Assembly: GCA_020199775.1 (NCBI GenBank)
Contig: JAIVJZ010000040.1
Span: 930,001 to 994,000 of the forward strand
Source: Acidobacteriota bacterium
Lineage (GTDB): Bacteria; Acidobacteriota; Blastocatellia; Pyrinomonadales; Pyrinomonadaceae
Direction: 5' to 3'
DNA: 64,000 bases
Shown here piece by piece: positions 1 through 8,744 of the stretch. Within the stretch, counting starts at the first letter, position 1, and each line of letters starts with the position of its first letter. The notes under the pieces are model-generated. The model had not been told where the DNA came from and ran no database searches. It saw nothing but the letters and a program-made list of their open reading frames with translations. Made by a program: the position numbers and the translations under genes.

Positions 1-1
1 C

Positions 2-247
2 TTCTCGCCGCGCGCCGCCGTCTTCGCCATCGATCCTTTCGCCGGTCGCGTGGCGGTCTTCGACCCCAGTTTGAGCATCCTCGTAACGCAGGACTTGCCG
101 ACCTTCGGCCTGCCCCTGCAAGCCGAGGCCGTGCTCGACGCGCGCAACCTGCTCGACGCGCAAACGAGCGTCGAGGACGGCGACACGCTCACCGTCCTGA
201 GCACGAACCGTCGCTCCGTGCGTGGGGGTATCTCAGTCCGCTTCTAA
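2..247 (+). CDS. C-terminal end of a probable outer-membrane beta-barrel (TonB-receptor-like) protein, partial
   Basis: Only the last 81 residues are inside the window; the reading frame is open from base 2. The residues alternate polar and hydrophobic, and the chain ends GGISVRF with a terminal phenylalanine, which is the usual C-terminal signature of outer-membrane barrel strands recognised by the Bam machinery. A segment reading VLDARNLLDAQ resembles the last strands of TonB-dependent receptors. No plug or TonB box can be seen, so the family is inferred. A hairpin with a T-run follows 27 bases after the stop. Confidence 0.5.
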   Translation, partial: FSPRAAVFAIDPFAGRVAVFDPSLSILVTQDLPTFGLPLQAEAVLDARNLLDAQTSVEDGDTLTVLSTNRRSVRGGISVRF

Positions 248-273
248 ATCCGAAAGTAGGCCGGGCAGTATGT

Positions 274-331
274 AGGCAAAAGCGCACAGGCGTGAAATTT
301 CTTCGCCCGTTAGCTTTTGCCTTTTCTTTTT
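274..331 (+). terminator. Rho-independent terminator
   Basis: AGGCAAAAGC (274-283) pairs perfectly with GCTTTTGCCT (313-322), with an inner GGCG/CGCC pairing, and is followed by a T-rich stretch to 331. It sits just after the stop of the partial barrel gene. Confidence 0.7.
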
Positions 332-634
332 GTCGCGCTCTGTCTCTCTACTGATCTCTCACGGCGCGAACTCTGCAATAAAAGCCAGCAAAGTCTACTT
401 TTTCCGAAAACTTGGATAAATGCAAAAAGTTGGATTTAAGTTCATCCGGCTTGACACCGCGCGGCGTCGCGGCGGATTCGGCGTCGTGCGACGGAAACCG
501 TCTTTTGCGTGAGCGATGCGACGCGCGCGCAAAAGCCGGGGGCGGCGTCGCGGCGGCGGCGTTTCGCCCGCCGACTGGAACATCAATTGCCTCTGTTTTG
601 TCAGTTTGGGCGTGAAAGGAGCTGAAGGCGCGAG
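332..634. other. Intergenic region, no gene seen
   Basis: About 300 bases between the terminator and the sensor kinase gene. Open frames on either strand are low-complexity Arg/Ala-rich translations typical of GC-rich antisense. No clear promoter elements were found. The promoter of the sensor kinase gene at 635 must lie here. Confidence 0.5.
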
Positions 635-3589
635 ATGAAATCGGTGCTGACAACGCGAGCGTGGGTGCTGCTGATAGCGGCCTCGCTTCTCGTGGCCGCC
701 GGCACGCTCAATTTCGCTCAACGCCTGACGCGCACGCCGCCGCCCACCGACGGCGTCGCGTGGGAGCAGACGGACAAAGGCATCTTCGCGCGCTCCGTCT
801 CCGCGAACTCGGCGGCCAGCCGCGCGGGCATCCTCGGCATCCTTCCCGGCGACCGTCTCATCGCCATCAGCGACGACGAAGAGCACAACGAGCCAATCGT
901 CGCGACCGAAGACATCCCCAAGTATCTTGAGGACGCCGCCAACTACGGCCATCGCCTTCGCTACGCCATCGAGCGTCCCGCGCCCGGCGGCGAAACGCGC
1001 GGCTACTACGTCTACCTCGACAACCTGCAACCCATCCCCAATCGCACCACGCGCGACTACTACATCAACTTCATCGGCATCGTCTATTTGCTCGTCGGCC
1101 TCTTCGTCCTGTTCAAGCAGGGCGGCCGCGCGCCCTTCGTCCTCCATTTCACGACGCTCTGCCTCGCCGCCTTCGTCCTCCACTTCTACAAGCCCATCGG
1201 CTTTTACGAAGACTTAGACCTCGCCATCTCTTTCCTCGACGACGCGGCCTACGTTCTCTTCGCGCCGCTCTTTCTACACTTCTGCGCCGTCTATCCCGTG
1301 CGCCGTCAACTCTCGGAGCGCAAACGCTGGCTCGCGCCCTTGCTCTACGCGCCCGCCGCCGCTCTCTTACTCCTGACGACGCTCATCGACTTCGTGCCGC
1401 CCTCGCGCCTCAACTTCTCCGACGCCTTCATCGGCAACCTCTACAAGGCCGAGTTCGCGCACTTCTGGCTCGCGCTCGTCGGGGGTGCGACGTTGCTCGT
1501 GCGGCGTTTCTGGAAGAGCAAGGTGGCGGTCGTCCGCCAGCAGTTGAAGTGGGTCGTGTGGGGATCGGTCTTGGCGGTCACTCCGTTCACTTTGCTCTAC
1601 GCGGTCGGCTATCTGTTCGGCGACGCGCCCGCCGCCACGGCGGTCGGCGGCGCGGGCGCGGAGCGTTGGCTGGTCGACGCGGCGGTGCTGCCGCTCATTT
1701 TGATCCCGCTCACCTTCGGCAACTCCGTCGTGCGTTATCGCCTGATGGACGTTGACGTGGTCGTGCGCCGCGCCGCCGTCTACGCGCTGACGACGCTCGC
1801 CATCGCCCTGATGATCGGCGTCGTCGTCTACGTCGCGGGTCTCTACGCCTTCGGCGGCGAGATGGTCGCGCCGGGCGTCATCACGCTGCGCGTGATCATC
1901 GCCGTGCTCGCCATGACCGTCATCGTGATGACGGCCGCGCCCATCAAAAACTTCTTGCAGGAGCAGACCGACCGCCTCTTCTACGGCGAACGCTACGACC
2001 TGAGAAACGGACTGCTCGATTTCGGCCGCACGCTCTCCGCGACGACGACGCTTGAGCCTTTGCTCGACGCGCTCGTCGGCCGCCTCGAACAAGTCTTGGG
2101 CGTGGCGCGCGTGGCGATCTTCATCGAAGACGCGCGGGCGGCATCCGGCTACCGGGTGGCGCGTTCGGTCGGGCTGTCGGCGGAAGTTCTGGTGCCGCAG
2201 GATTTCCGCGAGATGATCCGCGTGCGCGCGGCCGAGGCCGGCATCGTGCGCGCCGACGACATCGATCTCCAACCGGAGACGAGCGGCTTCGTGCGCCGCG
2301 CGCTTCATTATTATGTGCCGTGCGTCGTGCGCGGGCGCATGGTGGCGGTCATCGGTCTGGGGCGTTCGACGGGCGGCGCGCTCCTGTCTTCGGAGGATTT
2401 GGAAATCCTGCGCACCATCTCCGGCTACGTCGCGGTCGCCATCGAGAACAGCCTGCTTTATCAGGAGCAGACCGAGCGCGCCGCCGAACTTGAATTGCTC
2501 AAAGAGTTCAACGAGTCAATCGTCGAGTCGATCAACGTCGGGCTTCTGGCCGTGGATTCCACGGGGCGCATCACGGGCTGCAACACCGCGCTCGAAGAAT
2601 TGCTCGGCGTGCGCCGCGACGAAGCGGTCGGCGCGCGCGTCGAAGATTTATTCTCCGAGGATTTCGCCGAGACGCTGCAACAGGCGCTCGGCACGAACGG
2701 GTGGGAACTGGCTTCCTTGCGCCACATTTACAAACTCCACACCGCCACGCGCGACGGGCGTTCGCTCATTCTCAACATCGCCTTCGCCCCCTTGCGCCGC
2801 ACCGAGATCGCCGCGCACACGGGCGCGCTCGTCGTCCTCGAAGACGTGACGGCGCGCGTGCGTCTGGAAGAACAGTTGCAGCAGCGCGAAAAACTCTCAA
2901 GCATCGGCCTGCTGGCGGCGGGCGTCGCGCACGAGATCAACACGCCGCTCACAGGCGTCTCCAGTTACACGCAGATGCTTCTCGGCATGCTCGCCGACAG
3001 CGACCCGAAGCATAAACTGTTAGAGAAGATTCACCGCCAGACCGAACGCGCCACAGGCATCGTCAACAACCTGCTCAACTTCTCGCGCACCGGCACGGTC
3101 ACGGAGTTTGACGAGGTGGACGTGAATCGCGTGCTCGACGACACGCTGCAACTCTTGGAACCGCAACTGCGCCAGAGCCGGATCGAGATCGTGCGCGACT
3201 ACGACGGCGCGCTCCCCGCCGCCTACGGCAACGGCGGCAAACTCCAACAGGTCTTCACCAACCTGATCCTGAATGCGCGCGACGCCATCCCCGACGGCGG
3301 CCGCATCACGCTCTCGACCGCGACGGAAGACAATGATTCCGTGATCATCCACGTCGCCGACGACGGCATCGGCATCGCGCCCGAAAACGTCGCGCGCATC
3401 TACGATCCGTTCTTCACGACGAAGGGCGTCGGGCGCGGCACGGGTCTCGGCCTCGCCGTCTCTTACGGCATCGTGCAGGAACACTCCGGCCACATCGCCG
3501 TCAACAGCGCGCCCGGCCGCGGCACGACCTTCCGCATCACCCTCCCCACCACGCAGGGACGCGCGCACCTCCAAGCCGCGAGCGACTAA
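635..3589 (+). CDS. Membrane sensor histidine kinase with PDZ, GAF and PAS domains
   Basis: 984 aa. An N-terminal hydrophobic segment is followed by a PDZ-like domain (about residues 38-110, with AGILGILPGDRLIAI). About eight membrane segments follow (roughly 140-435), then a GAF domain (about 460-605), a PAS domain (about 630-740, VGLLAVDSTGRITGCN) and a HisKA domain whose H-box GVAHEINTPL carries the probable phospho-acceptor His766. The C-terminal HATPase has the N box (NLILNARDAI), DDGIGI and GTGLGL. This is an NtrB-like kinase and the sigma-54 activator at 5060 is the likely partner. The extracytoplasmic PDZ suggests sensing of unfolded or C-terminal peptide ends, which is inference. The ATG is preceded by GGAG at about 16 bases. 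Confidence 0.9.
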   Translation: MKSVLTTRAWVLLIAASLLVAAGTLNFAQRLTRTPPPTDGVAWEQTDKGIFARSVSANSAASRAGILGILPGDRLIAISDDEEHNEPIVATEDIPKYLEDAANYGHRLRYAIERPAPGGETRGYYVYLDNLQPIPNRTTRDYYINFIGIVYLLVGLFVLFKQGGRAPFVLHFTTLCLAAFVLHFYKPIGFYEDLDLAISFLDDAAYVLFAPLFLHFCAVYPVRRQLSERKRWLAPLLYAPAAALLLLTTLIDFVPPSRLNFSDAFIGNLYKAEFAHFWLALVGGATLLVRRFWKSKVAVVRQQLKWVVWGSVLAVTPFTLLYAVGYLFGDAPAATAVGGAGAERWLVDAAVLPLILIPLTFGNSVVRYRLMDVDVVVRRAAVYALTTLAIALMIGVVVYVAGLYAFGGEMVAPGVITLRVIIAVLAMTVIVMTAAPIKNFLQEQTDRLFYGERYDLRNGLLDFGRTLSATTTLEPLLDALVGRLEQVLGVARVAIFIEDARAASGYRVARSVGLSAEVLVPQDFREMIRVRAAEAGIVRADDIDLQPETSGFVRRALHYYVPCVVRGRMVAVIGLGRSTGGALLSSEDLEILRTISGYVAVAIENSLLYQEQTERAAELELLKEFNESIVESINVGLLAVDSTGRITGCNTALEELLGVRRDEAVGARVEDLFSEDFAETLQQALGTNGWELASLRHIYKLHTATRDGRSLILNIAFAPLRRTEIAAHTGALVVLEDVTARVRLEEQLQQREKLSSIGLLAAGVAHEINTPLTGVSSYTQMLLGMLADSDPKHKLLEKIHRQTERATGIVNNLLNFSRTGTVTEFDEVDVNRVLDDTLQLLEPQLRQSRIEIVRDYDGALPAAYGNGGKLQQVFTNLILNARDAIPDGGRITLSTATEDNDSVIIHVADDGIGIAPENVARIYDPFFTTKGVGRGTGLGLAVSYGIVQEHSGHIAVNSAPGRGTTFRITLPTTQGRAHLQAASD

Positions 3590-3594
3590 TGTTT

Positions 3595-3694
3595 GGGGAA
3601 AGGGGAAGAGGCAAAGGGTAAAGGTTCAAAGACTGAGACCTGACCGACCGCGCCGCTTCTTCCTCTTATCCTTTACCCCTTTCCCCTTTCCCCT
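3595..3694. repeat. Heptamer-type inverted repeat (A/G-rich arms)
   Basis: The left arm (3595-3624) is made of GGGGAAA-like 7-base units. The right arm (3662-3694) carries the complementary CCTTT/CCCCTTT units. It lies between the stop of the sensor kinase (3589) and the next ATG (3755). It belongs to the same structural family as the elements at 15142, 33682, 38032 and 53638, but with a different unit sequence. Confidence 0.7.
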
Positions 3695-3754
3695 CGCTTG
3701 TTGTAATCTCGCAGCCGTTCGATCCCACAATCCGAAGCCGTAGGTCTTTACTTC

Positions 3755-4927
3755 ATGGCACACAAGAGAAGTCGCATGTTGCGAGCGGTCGGGGCGTGCG
3801 TGCGCGCGTCGTCGGCATCTGTCTGCGCCGCCGCTTTGTTGCTGCTCATCGCGTCGAACTCTGATGTTGCTCTCGCCGCGAACGGCGTGGGCGGCGTCAG
3901 TTCCGTCATGCCGGTTGACGGCAAGACTCTCATCGTGCGCTTGCGTTCGTTCGCGCCGCGCGCGAGCGGGCGTTTGTTGCTCGAACCGACAACGGGGGGC
4001 GGGCGCGCACGCTTAACGGCTACCAATCTCCCCCCCGCGCGGGCGTTAGCCCCGAACGCGCGCGCGTTCGTCGCGTGGGCGAGCGGCGGGCGCATCATTC
4101 GTCTCGGCGAACTGAGGCGCGACTCGCGCGGCGGCGGTTCGCTCGTCTTCCCGCACCCGGCGGAGTTCACGCGCTACAGTTTGATCGTCACGGCCGAAAC
4201 GGACGCCCGCGCCGAACGCCCGTCGGGCGCACCCGTCTTCTCGACGCGCGCTAACGAAGTGGCCGCGCTTTTCCCGTCCCCCCCGGCCAATGATGCCGCG
4301 CGCGCGGCAACAACGCGCCGCGACAGGCGCGCCACCACGAGGAGTCCCCGCCCCGCCGCGCCTGTGTCCACACCGAACAGCACAAGGGGCACTACCACCT
4401 CTTCTTCTTCTTCTTCTTCTTCTGCGGCCAACGAGACGAATGCGTCGCCGCGCGCCGCAAATGCCGCGACGACCACCGCTTTGAGAACCAGAGGCCGCGT
4501 GCGGGCGGGCGGCGCGGAGGGCGAGTTTTTCACGAACGTTGACGAGGCGATTAAGCGAGACGCGACGGCGCGCACGCTCGTGCTCGTCGGCGACCGGGGC
4601 GCGCGTCGGGCGCGCGGGACGGCGCGCGTCACCACGCTGGAGGACGGCACGGCTTACGTGCGCGTGCGCTTTCGCCGCGTGCCGTCGCCCACGCGCTTCG
4701 GCCGGGGCAGACGCTACACGATGTGGGCTTTGATCCCCGAAGACGGCACGGTCTACATGGGAACCCTGCCCGCGCGCGACATCAATCGCCGCCAGACCTA
4801 TGCCCGCACCGAAGGCGTCAACTCGGACAAGTTCCGCCTCCTCGTCACCGCCGAACGCCGCACCCCCGCCCCGCGCCCCACAGGCCGCCGCGTGCTGATG
4901 ACCTTCAAAGGCCGGAGAAGGAAGTAA
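3755..4927 (+). CDS. Secreted protein with two anti-sigma-K-like (RskA C-terminal-like) beta domains
   Basis: 390 aa. A basic N-terminus and a hydrophobic stretch ending in VALAANG look like a signal peptide. Two related segments can be aligned: about residues 105-150 (AFVAWASGGRIIRLGEL then YSLIVTAE) and about 325-375 (YTMWALIPEDGTVYMGTL then FRLLVTAE). The W..(x)..LG.L...VTAE pattern resembles the extracytoplasmic domain of RskA-type anti-sigma factors. The linker is low-complexity Ala/Thr/Ser, including a run of about eight serines encoded by a TCT microsatellite (4400-4423). No cytoplasmic sigma-binding domain is visible, so an anti-sigma role is not supported. The gene lies between the kinase and its regulator. 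Confidence 0.7.
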   Translation: MAHKRSRMLRAVGACVRASSASVCAAALLLLIASNSDVALAANGVGGVSSVMPVDGKTLIVRLRSFAPRASGRLLLEPTTGGGRARLTATNLPPARALAPNARAFVAWASGGRIIRLGELRRDSRGGGSLVFPHPAEFTRYSLIVTAETDARAERPSGAPVFSTRANEVAALFPSPPANDAARAATTRRDRRATTRSPRPAAPVSTPNSTRGTTTSSSSSSSSAANETNASPRAANAATTTALRTRGRVRAGGAEGEFFTNVDEAIKRDATARTLVLVGDRGARRARGTARVTTLEDGTAYVRVRFRRVPSPTRFGRGRRYTMWALIPEDGTVYMGTLPARDINRRQTYARTEGVNSDKFRLLVTAERRTPAPRPTGRRVLMTFKGRRRK

Positions 4928-4935
4928 CGCCGCGA

Positions 4936-5010
4936 GTCGTAAATCGTCAATCGTAAATAGAAAGAAACGCGTTTTCTCTATTCACGATTGGCGATTGACG
5001 ATTGACGGCT
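4936..5010. repeat. Heptamer-type inverted repeat (ATCGTAA/ATCGTCA units)
   Basis: The left arm (from 4936) reads as tandem 7-mers of the ATCGTAA type. The right arm (4971-5010) carries the complementary ACGATTG/GCGATTG units. It starts 9 bases after a stop codon and is closely related in sequence to the element at 15142. Confidence 0.75.
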
Positions 5011-5018
5011 TTTCTCTC

Positions 5019-5046
5019 GTCACTTGTCACTTATCACCCGTCACTG
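5019..5046 (+). repeat. Direct tandem heptamer repeat (GTCACTT)x4
   Basis: Four consecutive 7-base units, GTCACTT, GTCACTT, ATCACCC and GTCACTG, with no inverted partner. They fill most of the leader between the hairpin at 4936-5010 and the ATG at 5060. Confidence 0.75.
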
Positions 5047-5059
5047 TTTTAATTGTCTT

Positions 5060-6460
5060 ATGGCGAAGAAGGGTTCAGTGCTCGTCGTTGACGACGAGGA
5101 GATCATGCGCGACGTGTTGGAGACGCTGCTGTCGGCGGAGGGCTATCGCGTCGATCTGGCGAAGACCGGCGAAGAGGGCTTGGAAAGTTACGGGCGGCGC
5201 GCTTACGACGTGGTGCTGCTGGACGTTTCGATGCCGGGCATGGGCGGCCTGCGCGCGCTCGAAGAGATACAGAAGACGGACGCGGAGGCCGTCGTCGTGA
5301 TGATCACGGCTTACGCGACGTTCGACACGGCGGTCGCCGCGTGGGAGCGCGGCGCGTTCGGCTGTATCCGCAAGCCCTTCAAGAACGAGCAGGTGACGGC
5401 GACCATTGCGGCGGGCGTCAAGCGGCGGCGCAAGGAAGAGGAACGGCAGACGCTCAGGCGCGCGATGGGGCGCAGCGTCAACCGCGGTATCATCGGCCGT
5501 TCCGAGAAGATGCAGGCGATCTTTCAACTCGTGGATCAGGTCGCGCCCGCGCGCTCGACCGTGCTCATCACGGGCGAGTCGGGGACGGGCAAGGAAATCC
5601 TCGCGCGCGCCATCCACGACCAGAGCCAGCGCGCCGCGAAGGCGTTCATGCCGGTCAACTCGTCGAACATCCCTTCCGAACTGCTCGAAAGCGAACTCTT
5701 CGGCCACACGCGCGGCGCGTTCACGGGCGCGGTCGCGGCGAAGAAGGGCTTGTTTGAAGTGGCCGACGGCGGCTCGGTCTTCCTCGACGAGATCGGCAAC
5801 ATCCCGCCCGAAACTCAGGCCAAACTTCTGCGCGTCATACAGGAGCGCGAGTTCACGCCGCTCGGCGACACGACGGCCAGACGCGTCGATGTGCGGATCA
5901 TCGCCGCCACCAACATCGATCTCAAAGAGGCCGTCAGGCAGGGCACGTTCCGCGAAGATTTATATTATCGTCTCGCCGTCGTGCCCATCGAACTGCCCCC
6001 CTTGCGCGAACGCCGCGAAGACATCCTCCCGCTCGCGCAGCATTTCATACGCAAGTATAACGAGGAGAACGCGCGTCACATCTCCGACCAGGTCGCGCCC
6101 GACGTGCTCGCCCTGATGGAAGCCTACACGTGGCCGGGCAACGTCCGCGAGTTGGAGAACGTGATCGAGCGCGCCGTCGTCATCGCGCCCACGGACGAGG
6201 TGACGTGCCAATGCCTGCCCACGGAAATCTGCGAGCCGCAGAAGTCGCTCGGCGCGAGCACGAGCGCGAGCGCGGCGGGCGTGGATGTCGGGCGCGGGAT
6301 AGACTTCTACGACGAGGTGCGCCGCTTTGAAGTTGACCTCATCCGCCGCGCCCTCGAACAGACCGGCGGCCACCAGTCGCGCGCCGCGCGTCTTCTGGGA
6401 ATGAACGCGACGACCCTCAATTCCAAAATCAAAACCTACAACATCCAACTGCGTTCTTAA
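5060..6460 (+). CDS. NtrC-family sigma-54-dependent response regulator
   Basis: 466 aa. The start was chosen at ATG 5060 (MAKKGSVLVVDDEE) because the receiver domain begins directly there; the frame is open upstream but only through repeat DNA. The receiver covers residues 1-118 with phospho-acceptor Asp55 (VVLLDVSMPG). The AAA+ domain (about 146-380) has Walker A GESGTGKE and the sigma-54 contact loop GAFTGA. A C-terminal Fis-type HTH (GGHQSRAARLLGMNATTL) binds upstream activating sites. It most probably takes phosphate from the kinase at 635-3589. No obvious Shine-Dalgarno precedes the start; the leader is repeat DNA. Confidence 0.93.
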   Translation: MAKKGSVLVVDDEEIMRDVLETLLSAEGYRVDLAKTGEEGLESYGRRAYDVVLLDVSMPGMGGLRALEEIQKTDAEAVVVMITAYATFDTAVAAWERGAFGCIRKPFKNEQVTATIAAGVKRRRKEEERQTLRRAMGRSVNRGIIGRSEKMQAIFQLVDQVAPARSTVLITGESGTGKEILARAIHDQSQRAAKAFMPVNSSNIPSELLESELFGHTRGAFTGAVAAKKGLFEVADGGSVFLDEIGNIPPETQAKLLRVIQEREFTPLGDTTARRVDVRIIAATNIDLKEAVRQGTFREDLYYRLAVVPIELPPLRERREDILPLAQHFIRKYNEENARHISDQVAPDVLALMEAYTWPGNVRELENVIERAVVIAPTDEVTCQCLPTEICEPQKSLGASTSASAAGVDVGRGIDFYDEVRRFEVDLIRRALEQTGGHQSRAARLLGMNATTLNSKIKTYNIQLRS

Positions 6461-6477
6461 CCGACGCCCGAAAGCAT

Positions 6478-6525
6478 AAAGCCCGCGTCGCCTGTAAGCC
6501 GTGACTTACAGGCGACGCGGGCTTT
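6478..6525. terminator. Bidirectional rho-independent terminator
   Basis: A perfect 21-bp inverted repeat (6478-6498 with 6505-6525) around a 6-base loop. It begins AAAGCCCGCG and ends CGCGGGCTTT. It lies between two convergent genes and has A/T tails on both sides, so it can serve both. Confidence 0.9.
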
Positions 6526-6567
6526 GTTTAAATTGCTTCGCCGGTTGAATTATTTCGTCGCGCTTGT

Positions 6568-6954
6568 TCAGGCGCGGACGAGCGTCACGCGCACGGGTTG
6601 GCCGAGCGCGCTCGGCGCGATGTCTAAAGTTTGCGTCCGGTAGCCGGCGGCCTTCACCACCAATTTCAGCCTGCCCACGTGCAGCGGCGGGAGGACGGCT
6701 ACGCCGTCGGCGTCGGAACTGTTCCACGTCTCGCAAAAGAAACCGCCGGAGCGTTCGGAGGTGAGTTTGGCCTGCGCGCCTTTGATGGGTCGCCCCTGCG
6801 CATCGGCCACGCGCAGGTCGAGACGGCCAATCCCGTCAGGACGCGTCGGCGCGTGCCCGCGATTTTGAATTGCCGCGCCCGTCTGAGCAAGCCCCGCGGT
6901 CGCGCCGGAAAGTGACAGGGAAATAGCTAAAGCGAGAAAGATTTTTCGCGTCAT
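6568..6954 (-). CDS. Small secreted carboxypeptidase-regulatory-like domain protein
   Basis: 128 aa. Signal peptide (MTRKIFLALAISLSLSGA...LAQ), then a single Ig-like carboxypeptidase-regulatory-like fold (GRLDLRVADAQGRPIKGA, LPPLHVGRLKLVVKAAGY). The segment GFFCETWNSSDADGVAVLPP is shared almost word for word with the protein at 47489-47890, so the two are paralogues. Such domains act as surface or periplasmic binding modules; no catalytic residues are visible. It shares the terminator at 6478 with the convergent regulator gene. Confidence 0.8.
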   Translation of the reverse strand: MTRKIFLALAISLSLSGATAGLAQTGAAIQNRGHAPTRPDGIGRLDLRVADAQGRPIKGAQAKLTSERSGGFFCETWNSSDADGVAVLPPLHVGRLKLVVKAAGYRTQTLDIAPSALGQPVRVTLVRA

Positions 6955-7079
6955 TTATTCGATAAACTCCTGATTTTATTAAGTGTTTGGCTCACGGGGG
7001 GCGGCAGTGAATTAGATGAATGAGGGGGCGTAAAGTTGCCCGGCGAGAGACTATGTTTGACGCGCCGCCGAGCGACCCG

Positions 7080-8744
7080 TCATCTGTTTCCCGTCCGCCC
7101 GGTGAGGCTTGCGACGACGGCGAGCAATTCGACGGGTTCGATGGGCTTCGGGACGTGAACTTGGAAGCCGGCGTTGAGCGCACGGATGCGATCTTCGACG
7201 CGCGCGTAAGCCGTCAGCGCGATGGCCGGGATTCTCCCTTTGTGCCCCGCCTCGGCCGCGCGCAGTTTGCCGATGAGTTCGTAGCCGTCTTCTTCGGGCA
7301 TCCCGATGTCGCTGATGAGAATGTCCGGCTTCGACTGTATGAATGCGTCAATGGCCTCCGCCGCCGACCCGGCCGTCGTCACTTCCGAGCCACACTGTTC
7401 GAGCACGGTGCGCAGCAGGCGGCGCGTGTCCGGTTCGTCGTCCACGACAAGCACGCGCAAGCCTTGCAGCGACGGCGGGCAGTCGTACGAGAGGCCGTTG
7501 CCTCCGGCGGTCGGGTGCGGCCGCGGGCGCGCGGCGGGGGATGGCTGCCTGCTGTGCATGACCATTAGCGGCAACTGCACGATGAAGGTCGCGCCCTGCC
7601 CTGCGCCGCCGCTCTCGACGCCGACCGTACCGCCGTGCAACTCGACGAGTTGGCGCACGATTGACAGCCCCAGGCCCATCCCGCCGTGCTTGCGCGTGCT
7701 CGTGCTGTCGGCCTGCCGGAAGCGGTCGAAGACGTGCGGCAGAAACTCCGCGCTGATGCCTTTGCCGCTGTCGCTGACGACGATCTCGACGTGCGAGTTG
7801 ACGCGCTCCAGCCTGACCTGCACGCGCCCGCCCTTCGGCGTGAACTTGATGGCGTTCGAGAGTAAGTTCCAGACGACTTGTTGGAGTCGGTCGGCATCGC
7901 CTGAGACCGGCCCCGCGCGCGGGTCGAGAAGCGACTGCAAGCGGATCGCCTTCACCTCCGCCGTCGGGCGCAACGCCTCGATCACCGCCGCCACGACGCC
8001 CGCGAGATCGATGGCGCGCACTTCCAGACGCAGCTTGCCCGTGATGATGCGCGAGATGTCGAGCAGGTCTTCGATCAGTTTATTTTGCGCCTGCGCGTTG
8101 CGCTCCACGATCTCCAGAGCGCGCTCGAAGTCGGCTTCGCTGAGCGTGTGGCTGCGGAGCATGTGCGCCCAGCCGAGGATGGCCGTCATCGGCGTGCGCA
8201 ACTCGTGCGACATGGTGGCGAGAAACTCGTCCTTCGCGCGGTTGGCCGCCTCTGCTTCCGCCAGCAGCAGAGCGCGTTCTTCCTCGGTGCGCTGCTGCGC
8301 CAGCAGATGCTCGCGCACTTCATACTGGCGGCGGCGCGCGCGCAAAGCCGTGTGGAGCGCGCTGACGAGCGTGATGATGCGCGTCGGGCGTTCGATGAGT
8401 GTGACGTTTCCGGCGTCGGCGAGCGCTTTCAACGTGGTCAGGTTCGGCGGGGTGTCGCCGCCGCCGCTCGTCAGGACGACGAGCGGAAGGTCAGACCACG
8501 GCGGCTGTGCGGCCAGAGCTTCGACGAGACGTTTCAAGGCCACTTCGTCCAAAGCCTCTTCCGTGATAAAGGCCGCGCCCGCCCCGTCGGAAAACTTTCG
8601 GCAAAAATCGTTAATGTCGCCGCACGCCTCGGCGGCGACGCCCGCCTCGCCGAGCACTTTCGCGATCAGGTGCGCGTCCCTGCCCGTCGGGGCGAGCAGC
8701 AGGACGCGTTCGTCGGCCCCGCTCGGCTCAGGCGTCAACATCAC
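7080..8744 (-). CDS. Hybrid sensor histidine kinase with degenerate N-terminal receiver and C-terminal receiver
   Basis: 554 aa, no membrane segments. Residues 10-130 look like a receiver fold but lack the expected phospho-acceptor Asp (FITEEAL at that place). Next come a coiled stretch, HisKA with H-box FLATMSHELRTP (His180), and HATPase (NLLSNAIKF, DSGKGIS, GMGLGLSIV). The C-terminal receiver contains LVVDDEP and PDILISDIGMP. Its start overlaps the end of the upstream KaiC-like gene by 17 bases, which implies translational coupling and joint function. The kinase may relay signals gathered by the KaiC-like ATPase. Confidence 0.9.
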   Translation of the reverse strand: MMLTPEPSGADERVLLLAPTGRDAHLIAKVLGEAGVAAEACGDINDFCRKFSDGAGAAFITEEALDEVALKRLVEALAAQPPWSDLPLVVLTSGGGDTPPNLTTLKALADAGNVTLIERPTRIITLVSALHTALRARRRQYEVREHLLAQQRTEEERALLLAEAEAANRAKDEFLATMSHELRTPMTAILGWAHMLRSHTLSEADFERALEIVERNAQAQNKLIEDLLDISRIITGKLRLEVRAIDLAGVVAAVIEALRPTAEVKAIRLQSLLDPRAGPVSGDADRLQQVVWNLLSNAIKFTPKGGRVQVRLERVNSHVEIVVSDSGKGISAEFLPHVFDRFRQADSTSTRKHGGMGLGLSIVRQLVELHGGTVGVESGGAGQGATFIVQLPLMVMHSRQPSPAARPRPHPTAGGNGLSYDCPPSLQGLRVLVVDDEPDTRRLLRTVLEQCGSEVTTAGSAAEAIDAFIQSKPDILISDIGMPEEDGYELIGKLRAAEAGHKGRIPAIALTAYARVEDRIRALNAGFQVHVPKPIEPVELLAVVASLTGRTGNR

